A stretch of DNA of 64,000 nt from Nocardioides luti (lineage in GTDB: Bacteria; Actinomycetota; Actinomycetes; Propionibacteriales; Nocardioidaceae). Shown here one piece after another: positions 53,944-62,750 of this stretch. Location: NCBI RefSeq assembly GCF_014212315.1, contig NZ_JACKXE010000001.1, forward strand, positions 2,232,001 to 2,296,000, in the 5' to 3' direction. The first letter of the stretch is position 1, and the number at the start of each line of letters is the position of its first letter. Below the pieces are notes generated by a model. That model did no database searches. It was not told the origin of the DNA and saw nothing but the letters and a program-made list of their open reading frames with translations. Made by a program: the position numbers and the translations under genes.

Positions 53944-54002
53944 GCCTGCGAACCTAGTCGTTACCGGTGCGTACCCCGAACCAGCACGTCGGCCGGGGTG
54001 CC

Positions 54003-55052
54003 TCAGAGCAGCGGGCTGGTCCGCGCCGGCTCGGGGCGTACGGCGCCCGCCTCCTCGGCCCGGCGCCCGCGCCGGCCGCGGGGGGCCGTGAAGGCGAGGT
54101 CGACGCGGATCACCACGAACCCGATCACCAGGCCGGCCACGAGGCCGTAGGCGACCGACAGGCCGACCTCGAGCAGCGAGATCGCGGGGTTGAGCAGGCT
54201 CTGGGCGACGGGCGCGGTGGCGGCGACGCCGAAGGCGCAGACCCACCAGCCCTGGCGGCGCCGGGCCCGCATGTGGGTGCCCCAGGCGAGCGCCGGGACG
54301 CCGAGGACGGTCTCGATCGGGCGGGGGAAGGCGCCGAGGTGGTCGCGGCTCCAGTGCACGGCGTCGAGGAGCGAGGTGACCAGCCCCGGCGAGCCGTAGC
54401 GGCGCAGGAGCTCGGCGTACGCCAGCGTCAGCGCGAGCACCCCGGTCCCGACCAGCACGGTGAGCACGCCGCGGCGACCGAGGCCGTGCAGGCCGGCGCC
54501 GAGGCGGTAGACGACGCCGAAGGCGCCGAGCAGGGCCAGGCCGAGGGTGGCGTACTCGAAGCGCGGCAGCGTGATGACCGGCTCGAAGCCCACCGTGGCG
54601 AGCCCGCCCACGGCCGCGACGAGGACGGCGATCGCCGACTCGCGCGCGGCGTGCACGAAGCGGACCGCGGGCACCGTGGCCATCACCGCGAGCACGGCCG
54701 TGACCACGCAGGTCAGGACGGCGGCGCCGGTGCGGAGGCGGGCGTCGTCGACGACGAGCACCCCGACCCCCATGGCGACGGCCAGCGCGCCGAAGACGAC
54801 GGGGCGGCCGCCCGAGCGGGCCGCGAGCGCCCACGCGTAGCCGCTCGAGACCGCCACGCTGCCGGCGCCGGGCAGCCAGTCGGGGCCGACCGGCACCATC
54901 GCCGCGACGAGCGCGGCCAGGCCGGCGAGGACGAGCACCGTCCACAGTGCGAGCGGGACGCGGGAGTCCGCGACCGTGCGCGCGCGGGTGCCAAGCCGCG
55001 ACCACCGCGACGGCGGGCGTTCCGCTCGGCGGCGCGGGACAGGCGTGGACAC
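54003..55052 (-). CDS. Polytopic membrane protein, unknown function
   Basis: 349 residues with about eight to nine hydrophobic helices (first at ~34-54) after an Arg/Pro-rich cytosolic head, and an Arg-rich C-terminal tail (~320-349). No known motif. GTG 55052 lacks a good ribosome site, so the start is tentative. It ends 12 bp from the nitrilase-family gene on the same strand and may be co-transcribed with it. Confidence 0.6.
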   Translation of the reverse strand: MSTPVPRRRAERPPSRWSRLGTRARTVADSRVPLALWTVLVLAGLAALVAAMVPVGPDWLPGAGSVAVSSGYAWALAARSGGRPVVFGALAVAMGVGVLVVDDARLRTGAAVLTCVVTAVLAVMATVPAVRFVHAARESAIAVLVAAVGGLATVGFEPVITLPRFEYATLGLALLGAFGVVYRLGAGLHGLGRRGVLTVLVGTGVLALTLAYAELLRRYGSPGLVTSLLDAVHWSRDHLGAFPRPIETVLGVPALAWGTHMRARRRQGWWVCAFGVAATAPVAQSLLNPAISLLEVGLSVAYGLVAGLVIGFVVIRVDLAFTAPRGRRGRRAEEAGAVRPEPARTSPLL

Positions 55053-55063
55053 GGGGAGGAAGG

Positions 55064-55828
55064 CTACAGACGTCGGTTGGCGAGCGACGGGTTGGTCCTG
55101 CGGGCCTCGTCGAGCACCGCCCGGTCCAGCGTCGCGGTCAGCACCTCGGGCCCGTCGCCGGCCTCCGCGAGCACGTCCCCGAGCGGGTCGACGACGAGCG
55201 AGTGGCCGGCGTAGCGCGGCGCGGGCTGGCCGGCCGCCGCCACGAAGACGGTGTTCTCGATCGCGCGGGCGCGCACGAGCGTGCGCCAGTGGTCGACCTT
55301 GCGCGGGCCGGCGACCCAGGCCGCCGGGACGACGAGCACCTCGGCGCCGGCGTCGACCAGCGCACGGGCCAGCTCGGGGAAGCGCAGGTCGTAGCACGTC
55401 ATCAGGCCGACGGCGAAGCCCGCGACCTGCACCACGACGGGCTCGGTCGGGCCGGCCGTGAGCCGGTCGGACTCGCGGTAGCCGAACGAGTCGTAGAGGT
55501 GGATCTTGCGGTACGCCGCCTCCGCAGCGCCCCGCAGCAGCAGGGTGTTGAACGGCCGCTCGGGATCGGGCCCGGCCTCGAACATGCCGGCCACGACGGT
55601 CGTGACGTGCCCGCTCGCGGCTCGCGTGACCTCGGCGTCGAACGGACCGCCCGGCTCCTCGGCGTACGCACTGACGTCGGAGCCGGCCTCGCCGAAGTCC
55701 CGCGCGAACGCCTCCGGGAAGACCACGAGGTCGGTGCCGTCGGGCGTCAGGTCGGCCACCCGGGCGCGGTTGTCGGCCGGCTCCAGGCCGGACGCCTCCT
55801 GGACCAGGGCGATGCGCAGCGTGTCCAC
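55064..55828 (-). CDS. Carbon-nitrogen hydrolase (nitrilase superfamily)
   Basis: 254 residues. Catalytic triad Glu39 (LVVFPEAFARDF), Lys108 (AYRKIHLYDSFGY) and Cys145 (LMTCYDLRFPELARAL) is complete. The Nit2/omega-amidase subgroup has similar segments, so it probably hydrolyses a small amide such as 2-oxoglutaramate or deaminated glutathione. GTG 55828 gives the family's usual N-terminus (LRIALVQ). Confidence 0.9.
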   Translation of the reverse strand: MDTLRIALVQEASGLEPADNRARVADLTPDGTDLVVFPEAFARDFGEAGSDVSAYAEEPGGPFDAEVTRAASGHVTTVVAGMFEAGPDPERPFNTLLLRGAAEAAYRKIHLYDSFGYRESDRLTAGPTEPVVVQVAGFAVGLMTCYDLRFPELARALVDAGAEVLVVPAAWVAGPRKVDHWRTLVRARAIENTVFVAAAGQPAPRYAGHSLVVDPLGDVLAEAGDGPEVLTATLDRAVLDEARRTNPSLANRRL

Positions 55829-55889
55829 GCCCCCAGAGTGCCAGCCCCCGGCCCGGCACGCAGGTCCGGACCGGTGGGAGACTCGGGGG

Positions 55890-56459
55890 GTGGACCTCCC
55901 TCCCGGCACGACCGGCTTCTGCGCGGTGATCCTGGCCGGCGGCACCGGCGCCCGCCTCGGCGGCGTCGACAAGGCCTCGGTCGAGCACCGCGGCCGGACC
56001 CTGCTGGCGCACGCGATCGACGCGTTGGTCGACGCCTCGGAGGTCGTGGTCGTCGGCGAGGCCGTTCCGACCGAGCGTCCGGTGACCTTCACCCGCGAGA
56101 GCCCCCGCTTCGGCGGCCCGGTGGCCGGGCTGCTGACCGGCCGCGACGCTCTCCTGCGCGCGCCCGGGACGCTCGGGGTGCTGGCGGTCGACATGCCGTT
56201 CGTCTCGCCGTGGACCTTCCGGCGCCTGCACGAGGCGGCGCTCGGGCACGACGGCGCCTTCCTGACCGACGCGGAGGGCCGCCGGCAGCTCGCGGGCGTG
56301 CTCGACGCGGCCCGGCTCGACGCCGTACGCCCCGACCTCGAGGGGCAGCACGGGATGCCCCTGCACCGGCTGCTGGCCGACCTCGACCTCGCGCTCGTCG
56401 CGCCCGAGGGCAACGAGGCGCGCGACGTCGACACGTGGGCGGACCTGCGCGACCTCTAG
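55890..56459 (+). CDS. mobA: Molybdenum cofactor guanylyltransferase
   Basis: 189 residues. N-terminal GTP site AVILAGGTGARLGGVDKASV, FGGPVAGLLTG, and LAVDMPFVSP (Mg-binding Asp) are classic MobA. It adds GMP to molybdopterin to form the guanine dinucleotide cofactor. GTG 55890 comes from a GGTGGGAG region; the gene is divergent from the nitrilase gene and followed by the DUF6457 gene. Confidence 0.9.
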   Translation: MDLPPGTTGFCAVILAGGTGARLGGVDKASVEHRGRTLLAHAIDALVDASEVVVVGEAVPTERPVTFTRESPRFGGPVAGLLTGRDALLRAPGTLGVLAVDMPFVSPWTFRRLHEAALGHDGAFLTDAEGRRQLAGVLDAARLDAVRPDLEGQHGMPLHRLLADLDLALVAPEGNEARDVDTWADLRDL

Positions 56460-56556
56460 CCGCGTGCGCCGGGGTCCGGGAGGCGTCGGAGAAATCGCCG
56501 CCGGACCGCGCGTCGGGGGTTGCGGGGGCGGCCCCGGTGGGGCAAATGTGGGCTCC

Positions 56557-56880
56557 GTGAACCTGCACGACTGGATCGACGAGCTGTGCGACGTCCTCGA
56601 CCTCGACGTGGAGGTCGACGAGGCACTGGTGCTCGACCTCGCCCGCGCGGCGGCCCACAACGTGACCCGGCCGGCCGCGCCCATCACGACGTACCTCCTC
56701 GGGTACGCCGCCGGCTCCCAGGGAGCCGACCTGGAGGGCATCGAGGCCCTCGCCGCGCGCGCCCAGAGGCTCGCCGAGGGCTGGGACCGGCCGGCGGACG
56801 CCCCGGACCCGCTCGACGTCGACGACGAGGTGCCCGACGACAGCGTGGTCGACCACACCGCAGACGCCTACGAGGCCTGA
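56557..56880 (+). CDS. DUF6457 protein
   Basis: 107 residues, acidic. LHDWIDELCDVLDLDVEVDEALVLDLARAAAHNVTRPAAPITTYLLGYAAGSQ resembles small proteins found beside mobA in actinobacteria, sometimes fused to it. Probably assists cofactor handling. The last ~30 residues are an acidic disordered tail. GTG 56557 chosen by the conserved start. Confidence 0.75.
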   Translation: MNLHDWIDELCDVLDLDVEVDEALVLDLARAAAHNVTRPAAPITTYLLGYAAGSQGADLEGIEALAARAQRLAEGWDRPADAPDPLDVDDEVPDDSVVDHTADAYEA

Positions 56881-56933
56881 GCCGACGCCCCGCTGCCTCG
56901 CGGGCCGAGGGGACCACCCCTAGGGTGGCCAGC

Positions 56934-57908
56934 ATGCGTGCCGTCATCGCCTCCGGGGCCGGAGGGCCCGACGTCCTGTCCGTCGCCGAGGTCCCCGACC
57001 CGATCCCCGCTCCCGGTGAGCTGGTGCTCGACGTCGCCGCCGCGGGCCTGAACCGGGCGGACCTCCTGCAGCGGCAGGGCTTCTACCCGCCGCCGCCAGG
57101 TGCGTCCGACGTGATCGGCATGGAGTGCAGCGGCACCGTCCGCGCCGTCGGCGAGGGCGTCGAGGGCTGGGCCGTGGGCGACCACGCCTGCGCGCTCCTC
57201 GCGGGGGGCGGGTACGCCGCCCAGGTGGCCGTGCCGGCCGGGCAGGTCATGCCGGTGCCGGACGGGGTCGACCTGGTCACCGCGGCCGCACTGCCCGAGG
57301 TCGCCTGCACCGTCTGGTCCAACGTGTTCATGGTCGCCGGGCTGCAGCCGGGCGAGTCCCTGCTCGTGCACGGCGGGGCCGGCGGGATCGGCACCATGGC
57401 GATCCAGCTCGCCCACGCGCTCGGCGCCACCGTCCTCACCACCGGCGGGACGGCCGAGAAGCTCGCGGCCTGCGCGGCGCTCGGCGCCGACGTCACGATC
57501 AACTACCGCGACGAGGACTTCGTCGAGGTCGTGAAGGAGCGCACCGAGGGCGGCGCCGACGTCATCCTGGACAACATGGGGGCGTCGTACCTCTCCCGCA
57601 ACGTCGCCGCGCTCGCCACCGAGGGCCGGCTGGTCATCATCGGCATGCAGGGCGGCACCAAGGCCGAGCTCGACATCAACGCCCTGCTCCGCAAGCGCGG
57701 CGCGGTCATCGCCACGTCGCTCCGCGCCCGGCCCACCGAGGAGAAGGCCGCGATCTGCGCGGCGGTCGTCGAGCACGTGTGGCCGCTCGTCGCCGCGGGG
57801 CTCGTGCAGCCGATCGTGCACGGCACCATGCCGCTCGAGGAGGCGCGCGCCGCGCACGAGCTGATGGAGTCCGGCGACCACACCGGCAAGATCCTGCTCA
57901 CCGTCTGA
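56934..57908 (+). CDS. NADPH:quinone reductase (zeta-crystallin-like, MDR)
   Basis: 324 residues. RAVIASGAGGPDVLSVAEVPDP, NRADLLQRQGFYPPPPGASDVIGMECSG, and NADPH-binding LLVHGGAGGIGTMAIQLAHALG. No zinc ligands, as expected for quinone reductases. TAGGGT 7 bases before ATG 56934 points to a leaderless message. Reduces quinones or similar enones with NADPH. Confidence 0.9.
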   Translation: MRAVIASGAGGPDVLSVAEVPDPIPAPGELVLDVAAAGLNRADLLQRQGFYPPPPGASDVIGMECSGTVRAVGEGVEGWAVGDHACALLAGGGYAAQVAVPAGQVMPVPDGVDLVTAAALPEVACTVWSNVFMVAGLQPGESLLVHGGAGGIGTMAIQLAHALGATVLTTGGTAEKLAACAALGADVTINYRDEDFVEVVKERTEGGADVILDNMGASYLSRNVAALATEGRLVIIGMQGGTKAELDINALLRKRGAVIATSLRARPTEEKAAICAAVVEHVWPLVAAGLVQPIVHGTMPLEEARAAHELMESGDHTGKILLTV

Positions 57909-57949
57909 GGGCCGGCGGGGCGCTTCGCCCGGCCCTCTAGGGTTGGCGC

Positions 57950-58549
57950 ATGAGTGAGTCGTCCGAGCAGGAGCAGCAGGTCCTCGTCATCGGCCCCGAC
58001 GGGCAGCCGATGGGGCACGTCCCCGCGTCCGCGATCCGGCCGGCGGCCGACGCCGCCGGTGCCGGCGCGGCCAGCCCCGGGAGCGACGACGCCGACGGCG
58101 ACGAGCGCGCGATCACCGACCTGGTCGAGCAGCCCGCCAAGGTGATGCGGATCGGCAGCATGATCCGCCAGCTGCTCGAGGAGGTGAAGGCCGCGCCGCT
58201 CGACGAGGCCAGCCGCAACCGCCTCAAGGAGATCCACCAGGCGTCGATCAAGGAGCTCGAGGCCGGGCTCGCCCCCGAGCTGGTCGAGGAGCTCGACCGC
58301 CTGACGCTGCCGTTCACCGAGGACAGCACGCCGTCCGAGGGCGAGCTCCGGATCGCTCAGGCGCAGCTGGTCGGCTGGCTCGAGGGTCTCTTCCACGGGC
58401 TGCAGACGGCGATCTACGCCCAGCAGATGGCCGCGCGGGCGCAGTTCGAGCAGATCCGCAAGGCGCTGCCGCCCGGGATGATGCACCAGCCCGAGGGCGA
58501 GGACGAGGGGCAGCAGCGGCCGGGCGAGTCCGGCGGCATGTACCTCTGA
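57950..58549 (+). CDS. bpa: Bacterial proteasome activator
   Basis: 199 residues. Disordered acidic head (1-50), then a four-helix bundle (AKVMRIGSMIRQLLEEVKAAPLD; RLKEIHQASIKELEAGLAPELVEEL; RIAQAQLVGWLEGLFHGLQTAIYAQQMAARAQFEQI) of the Bpa/PafE family (DUF2587). The C-terminus GGMYL matches the HbYX-like GQYL end that docks into the 20S proteasome and opens its gate without ATP. TAGGGT 6 bases before ATG suggests leaderless expression. The proteasome subunit genes are not in the window. Confidence 0.93.
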   Translation: MSESSEQEQQVLVIGPDGQPMGHVPASAIRPAADAAGAGAASPGSDDADGDERAITDLVEQPAKVMRIGSMIRQLLEEVKAAPLDEASRNRLKEIHQASIKELEAGLAPELVEELDRLTLPFTEDSTPSEGELRIAQAQLVGWLEGLFHGLQTAIYAQQMAARAQFEQIRKALPPGMMHQPEGEDEGQQRPGESGGMYL

Positions 58550-58576
58550 GAGCCCCTGCAGGTCGGGGCCCGCTGC

Positions 58577-59194
58577 TCAGGAGTGGCGGCCCACCCGGCG
58601 TACGACGACGAGGCCGAGCAGCCCGACCAGCGTGAGCGCCGCCCCCGGGGCGGCGAGGCGGGTGAGCGACGTGGTCGTCGCGTCGCCGACGCGGGTGAAG
58701 ACCGCCTTGTCGGGCTCCGGCGGCACCGGGGCGCGACCGCTGCCGAGCAGCTTCTCGACCTCGGCGCGGAAGTCGCCGCTGGCCCGGGCCGTGCCGTCGG
58801 CGCGGGTGATCGACAGGTCGTCGCCGGACTGGTCACCGGCCTGGGCGAAGAAGACGTAGGTGCGGCCGACGGTCAGCTCGACGCCGGTGCAGGAGCGGGC
58901 CGCGGCCGACGTCGTGACCTGCACGTCCTCCGAGGCGACACCGCCCTTGTAGACCCGGTCCACCGTCACGTCGTACGTCACGAGCTCGTCGGTGCGCGAC
59001 TGGGCGGTGACGTCGCCGAGGAAGACGTCGCTCGCGTCCTTGGTGTGGTCCTGGGTGCTGCCGTTCGAGCCGCCCGAGGCCGGGCAGGCCGACGCCGGGC
59101 CGGAGCCGAGCAGGACCAGGCCGAGACCGGCCAGGAGGAGCGCCGCGAGCAGGCGGCCGACAGAGGCGAGCACCCGCCCATCGAAACAGATCAC
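58577..59194 (-). CDS. Secreted, membrane-anchored hypothetical protein
   Basis: 205 residues from GTG 59194, or 198 from GTG 59173. Signal peptide VLASVGRLLAALLLAGLGLVL..GPASA, then an extracellular beta-rich domain with a Cys pair (ACPASG; RSCTGVEL), a Pro-rich linker, and a C-terminal helix plus RRVGRHS, so it is anchored in the membrane from outside. No enzyme motif. The 59194 start overlaps the HAD stop (GTGA). Confidence 0.7.
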   Translation of the reverse strand: MICFDGRVLASVGRLLAALLLAGLGLVLLGSGPASACPASGGSNGSTQDHTKDASDVFLGDVTAQSRTDELVTYDVTVDRVYKGGVASEDVQVTTSAAARSCTGVELTVGRTYVFFAQAGDQSGDDLSITRADGTARASGDFRAEVEKLLGSGRAPVPPEPDKAVFTRVGDATTTSLTRLAAPGAALTLVGLLGLVVVRRVGRHS

Positions 59195-60012
59195 AGGCCG
59201 AACACACCAGCCAGCACGCGCGCCACCCCGTCGTCGTCGTGACCGGGCGCGACGTGGTCCGCGGTGGCGGTCACGGTGGGGTGGGCGTCGGCCATGGCGT
59301 ACGACGTCCCCGCCCACCCGAGCATCGGGAGGTCGTTGGGCATGTCGCCGAACGCGATGACGTCCGCCGCGTCGACGCCGAGGTCGGCGCAGAGCAGCGC
59401 GAGGGTCGAGGCCTTCGTGACGTCGGCGGCGCTGATCTCCAGCAGCGTCGAGGACGACGACCAGGTGATCGTGACGCGGTCGCCGACGGCGGCCTCGGCG
59501 GCGTCCCAGTACTCCTGCGGGGCGAGCTCCTCGTGGCGCGCCAGCAGCTTGACGGCCGGGGCGTCGAAGAGCTCCTCGAGCGCACCGCGGTGGCTGTCGG
59601 GCGGCGGCGGGAAGCGCTCCATGAAGCCGGGCTCGAGGCCGATGCCGGTCACGGTCTCGACGGCGAACGCCGAGCCGGGCACCGCCTCCCGGATCAGGCG
59701 GCAGGTCTCCAGCGCGACGGCCTGGTCGATCGGGCGCACCAGGTGCGGCGCGGACCGCTCGACGTCCCACACCAGGCCGCCGTTCGAGACGATCGCGAGA
59801 CCGTGCTCCCCGACGTAGCCGAAGACCTCCTCGGCCCAGCGCAGCGGCCGGCCGGTGACGAAGACGACCGGGACGCCGCGGCGCTCGACCTCGAGCAGCA
59901 CGTCACGGGTGTAGTCCGACACGCTGCCGTCGGAGCGGACCAGGGTGCCGTCGAGGTCGGTGGCGACGAGCCGCGGTTTCGAGACGGGCGCCAGGGCGCC
60001 CTCCTCAACCAC
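59191..60012 (-). CDS. Cof-type HAD phosphatase
   Basis: 273 residues. Motif I DLDGTLVRSDGS, motif II VFVTGRPLRW, motif III Lys in VTKASTLALL and motif IV AFGDMPNDLPML, with the type IIB cap between. Hydrolyses sugar phosphates or FMN-like substrates. GTG 60012 overlaps the acetyltransferase stop by 8 bp. Sits in a tight run serS-HAD-GNAT-HAD. Confidence 0.88.
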   Translation of the reverse strand: MVEEGALAPVSKPRLVATDLDGTLVRSDGSVSDYTRDVLLEVERRGVPVVFVTGRPLRWAEEVFGYVGEHGLAIVSNGGLVWDVERSAPHLVRPIDQAVALETCRLIREAVPGSAFAVETVTGIGLEPGFMERFPPPPDSHRGALEELFDAPAVKLLARHEELAPQEYWDAAEAAVGDRVTITWSSSSTLLEISAADVTKASTLALLCADLGVDAADVIAFGDMPNDLPMLGWAGTSYAMADAHPTVTATADHVAPGHDDDGVARVLAGVFGL

Positions 60013-60505
60013 CGGTGGGACCGGTCAGCGGACGGGCCATCACGAGGTTGCCGTCCTCGTCGGAGCCGCGGAGCTCGGTGAAGCCGCACTTGGCCAGGAC
60101 CCGGATGCTGGGCTTGTTGGCCGGCTCGACGCTGGCGCGCACCCGGACGCCGGCCCGGTCGGTCTCGGCGAGCAGCGCGCGCAGGGCCTCGGTCGCGAAG
60201 CCCCAGCCCCGCGCCTCCCCGACCAGGCCGTAGCCGACCTCGGCCTCGGGGACGTCGCCCTCGGCCGGCTCGTCCGGTGGGCCGAAGAAGCCGATGGTGC
60301 CGAGCACGGTCACCCCGCGCACGATCGTGCGGGAGCCCCACGGGTCGCCGGCACGGTGCATCGACACCCCGTCGCGGTCGTCCTGGCGCGGGAAGTCGGG
60401 GTGCCACCCCGGGCGCCGGCGGCCGGCGACGATGTCGGCGGCCTCGTCGGGCGCCAGCAGCGCCAGCCGGAGGCGCTCGGTCGTGACCACCTGGGGCAGC
60501 GTCAT
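60005..60505 (-). CDS. GNAT-family acetyltransferase
   Basis: 166 residues. TTERLRLALLAPDEAADI at the N-terminus, VLGTIGFFGPP, AEVGYGLVGEARGWGFATEALRALL (acetyl-CoA binding motif A) and RVLAKCGFTEL. Like RimJ-type enzymes that acetylate small molecules or protein N-termini. ATG 60505 overlaps the stop of the upstream HAD gene. Confidence 0.87.
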   Translation of the reverse strand: MTLPQVVTTERLRLALLAPDEAADIVAGRRRPGWHPDFPRQDDRDGVSMHRAGDPWGSRTIVRGVTVLGTIGFFGPPDEPAEGDVPEAEVGYGLVGEARGWGFATEALRALLAETDRAGVRVRASVEPANKPSIRVLAKCGFTELRGSDEDGNLVMARPLTGPTGG

Positions 60506-61347
60506 CCGAAGTGCCGATCGATCTCGAGGGCGGCCCCGTCGTCGTACACCGAGGCGGTGACGTCGTCGGCGGCGTCGAGGACCTCCTGGACGGCCTGGCC
60601 CATCGCGACCCCGCGGCCGGCCCACTGGAGCATCTCGATGTCGTTGCGGCCGTCGCCGATCGCGAGCGCGTCCGCGGCGGTGACGCCGAGCTCGTCGGCG
60701 ACGTGCTGCAGGCCGGAGGCCTTGGAGACGCCCACGGGGGCGAGGTCGAGCCAGGCGGTCCAGCCGACGACGTAGTTCGTGCCGTGCAGGCCGAGCCGCT
60801 CGGCCAGCGCGACGAAGTCCTCGGCCGTGGCGTCGGGGTCGCGGATGATCACGCGGCTGACCGGTCCCGCGACGATGTCCTCGACCTCGGTCAGCGTCAT
60901 CTCGCCGGACAGCTCGCCGTCGGGGAAGTGCCGGTTGACCCGGTAGCCCACGCCGCGCTCCTCCACCGCCACCAGCGCGGTCGGGTGGTGCTCCAGCACC
61001 TGCGCCACGGCCTCGCGGGCGTCGAAGGTCTCCTCGTGCACGACCTCGAGCGGCGGGTAGCGGAACACCACGGCCCCGTTGCTGGCCACGATCCACAGCG
61101 GCTCGGCGCCCTCGCGGTGCAGGCCGAGGAGGTCGGCGATGCCGGTCATGCCGTGCGGCGAGCGACCACTGGCGAGGACGACGTGCGCGCCGGCGTCCTG
61201 CGCCCGGCGTACGGCGTCGCGCACCGCCGGCGCGACCTCCTCGTGCGTGGTGCCGGCTCCCTCGACCCACTTGAGCAGGGTGCCGTCGATGTCGAGGGCG
61301 ACCAGGCGCGGGCGCCGAGCGGCGCCCGCCTCCACGGCACCGGTCAC
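60502..61347 (-). CDS. Cof-type HAD phosphatase
   Basis: 281 residues. Motif [12 protein letters not shown], motif [13 protein letters not shown], motif [16 protein letters not shown], motif [14 protein letters not shown], and a type IIB cap. GTG 61347 overlaps the serS stop (GTGA). Paralogue of the HAD at 59191-60012 in the same operon. Confidence 0.9.
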   Translation of the reverse strand: MTGAVEAGAARRPRLVALDIDGTLLKWVEGAGTTHEEVAPAVRDAVRRAQDAGAHVVLASGRSPHGMTGIADLLGLHREGAEPLWIVASNGAVVFRYPPLEVVHEETFDAREAVAQVLEHHPTALVAVEERGVGYRVNRHFPDGELSGEMTLTEVEDIVAGPVSRVIIRDPDATAEDFVALAERLGLHGTNYVVGWTAWLDLAPVGVSKASGLQHVADELGVTAADALAIGDGRNDIEMLQWAGRGVAMGQAVQEVLDAADDVTASVYDDGAALEIDRHFG

Positions 61348-62615
61348 GGGGCGACGACCGGCTTCAGCACCTCGCGGCCCTGCAGCCACGGCTGCAGCGC
61401 CTTCGGGACCCGGATCGAGCCGTCCGCCTGCTGGTGCGTCTCCAGGATGGCCACGATCGTGCGGGTCATCGCGCACAGCGTGCCGTTGAGCGTCGCGACC
61501 GGCTTGACGTCGCTGCCGTGCCGGGCGCGGGTGTCGAGGCGACGGGTCTGGAACTCGGTGCAGTTGGAGGTCGAGGTGAGCTCGCGGTACTTCCCCTGGG
61601 TGGGGATCCACGCCTCGCAGTCGAACTTGCGCTTCGCCGACAGGCCGAGGTCGCCGGCCGCGACGTCGATGACGCGGTAGGCCAGCTCGAGGCTGTCGAG
61701 GAACTGCTTCTCCCAGCCCAGCAGGCGCAGGTGCTCGGCCTCGGCGTCCTCGGGGGTGGTGTAGACGAACATCTCGACCTTGTCGAACCAGTGCACCCGG
61801 ATGATGCCCTTGGTGTCCTTGCCGTGCGAGCCGGCCTCCTTGCGGAAGCACGGGCTGAACGCGGCGTACCGCAGCGGCAGCGCGGCGCCGTCGAGGATCT
61901 CGTCGGAGTGGTACGCCGCCATCGGGACCTCCGAGGTCCCGACGAGGTACATGTCCTGGCCCTCGATGCGGTAGACGTCGTCGGCCGCCTGGCCGAGGAA
62001 GCCGGTGCCGTCCATCGCCCGCGGCTTGACCATCGAGGGCGCGATCACCTGCGTGAAGCCGGCGTTGCGGGCCTGCTCCATCGCGAGGTTGATGAGCGCG
62101 AGCTCGAGCTCCGCGCCGATGCCGGTGAGGAAGTAGAAGCGGCTGCCCGAGACCTTGGCGCCCCGGTCGAGGTCGATCGCGCCGAGCATCCGGCCCAGCT
62201 CGATGTGGTCGCGCGGCTCGAAGTCGAACTCGGCCGGCGTGCCCACGGTCTCGATCAGGACGAAGTCGTCCTCGCCCCCGCTCGGGGCCTCGTCGGCGGC
62301 GAGGTTCGGGATGCTCAGCACCGCGGCCTGCCACTCCGCCTCGGCGGCGGTCTGGGCGGCCTCGGCGGCCTTGACGTCGCTCGACAGCGTCTTGGTGCGC
62401 GCCAGGAGCTGGACCTTCTCGTCGCCCTGCGCCTGCGGGATCAGCTTGCCGAGCTGCTTCTGCTCCGCCCGCTTGGCCTCGAAGTCGACGATCGCCGCGC
62501 GGCGGGCCGCGTCGGCGGAGAGGGCCCGGTCCACGACGTCGTCGGACAGGCCGCGCTTGGCCTGGGCGGCACGCACGCGGTCGGGGTCGTCTCGGAGCAC
62601 CTTCGGGTCGATCAT
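61344..62615 (-). CDS. serS: Seryl-tRNA synthetase
   Basis: 423 residues. [22 protein letters not shown] opens the N-terminal coiled-coil arm (~27-105) that grips the long variable arm of tRNA-Ser. Class II motifs: [21 protein letters not shown] (motif 2) and [20 protein letters not shown] (motif 3). Charges both tRNA-Ser genes found in the window. ATG 62615 is the standard start; a TAGCCT box 9 bases upstream suggests a near-leaderless message. Confidence 0.98.
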   Translation of the reverse strand: MIDPKVLRDDPDRVRAAQAKRGLSDDVVDRALSADAARRAAIVDFEAKRAEQKQLGKLIPQAQGDEKVQLLARTKTLSSDVKAAEAAQTAAEAEWQAAVLSIPNLAADEAPSGGEDDFVLIETVGTPAEFDFEPRDHIELGRMLGAIDLDRGAKVSGSRFYFLTGIGAELELALINLAMEQARNAGFTQVIAPSMVKPRAMDGTGFLGQAADDVYRIEGQDMYLVGTSEVPMAAYHSDEILDGAALPLRYAAFSPCFRKEAGSHGKDTKGIIRVHWFDKVEMFVYTTPEDAEAEHLRLLGWEKQFLDSLELAYRVIDVAAGDLGLSAKRKFDCEAWIPTQGKYRELTSTSNCTEFQTRRLDTRARHGSDVKPVATLNGTLCAMTRTIVAILETHQQADGSIRVPKALQPWLQGREVLKPVVAP

Positions 62616-62750
62616 GAGCACAGGCTATCGGCCGGTGGTGGCGCGGCTCACCTGAGTTCGCACCACCCTTCGGGGTACGGCGTCCCGGCGTACGCGCCCG
62701 TCATACTGGGGCGCGCCGTCCGCGCCTCCCCCGACCCTCGAAGGACCTCC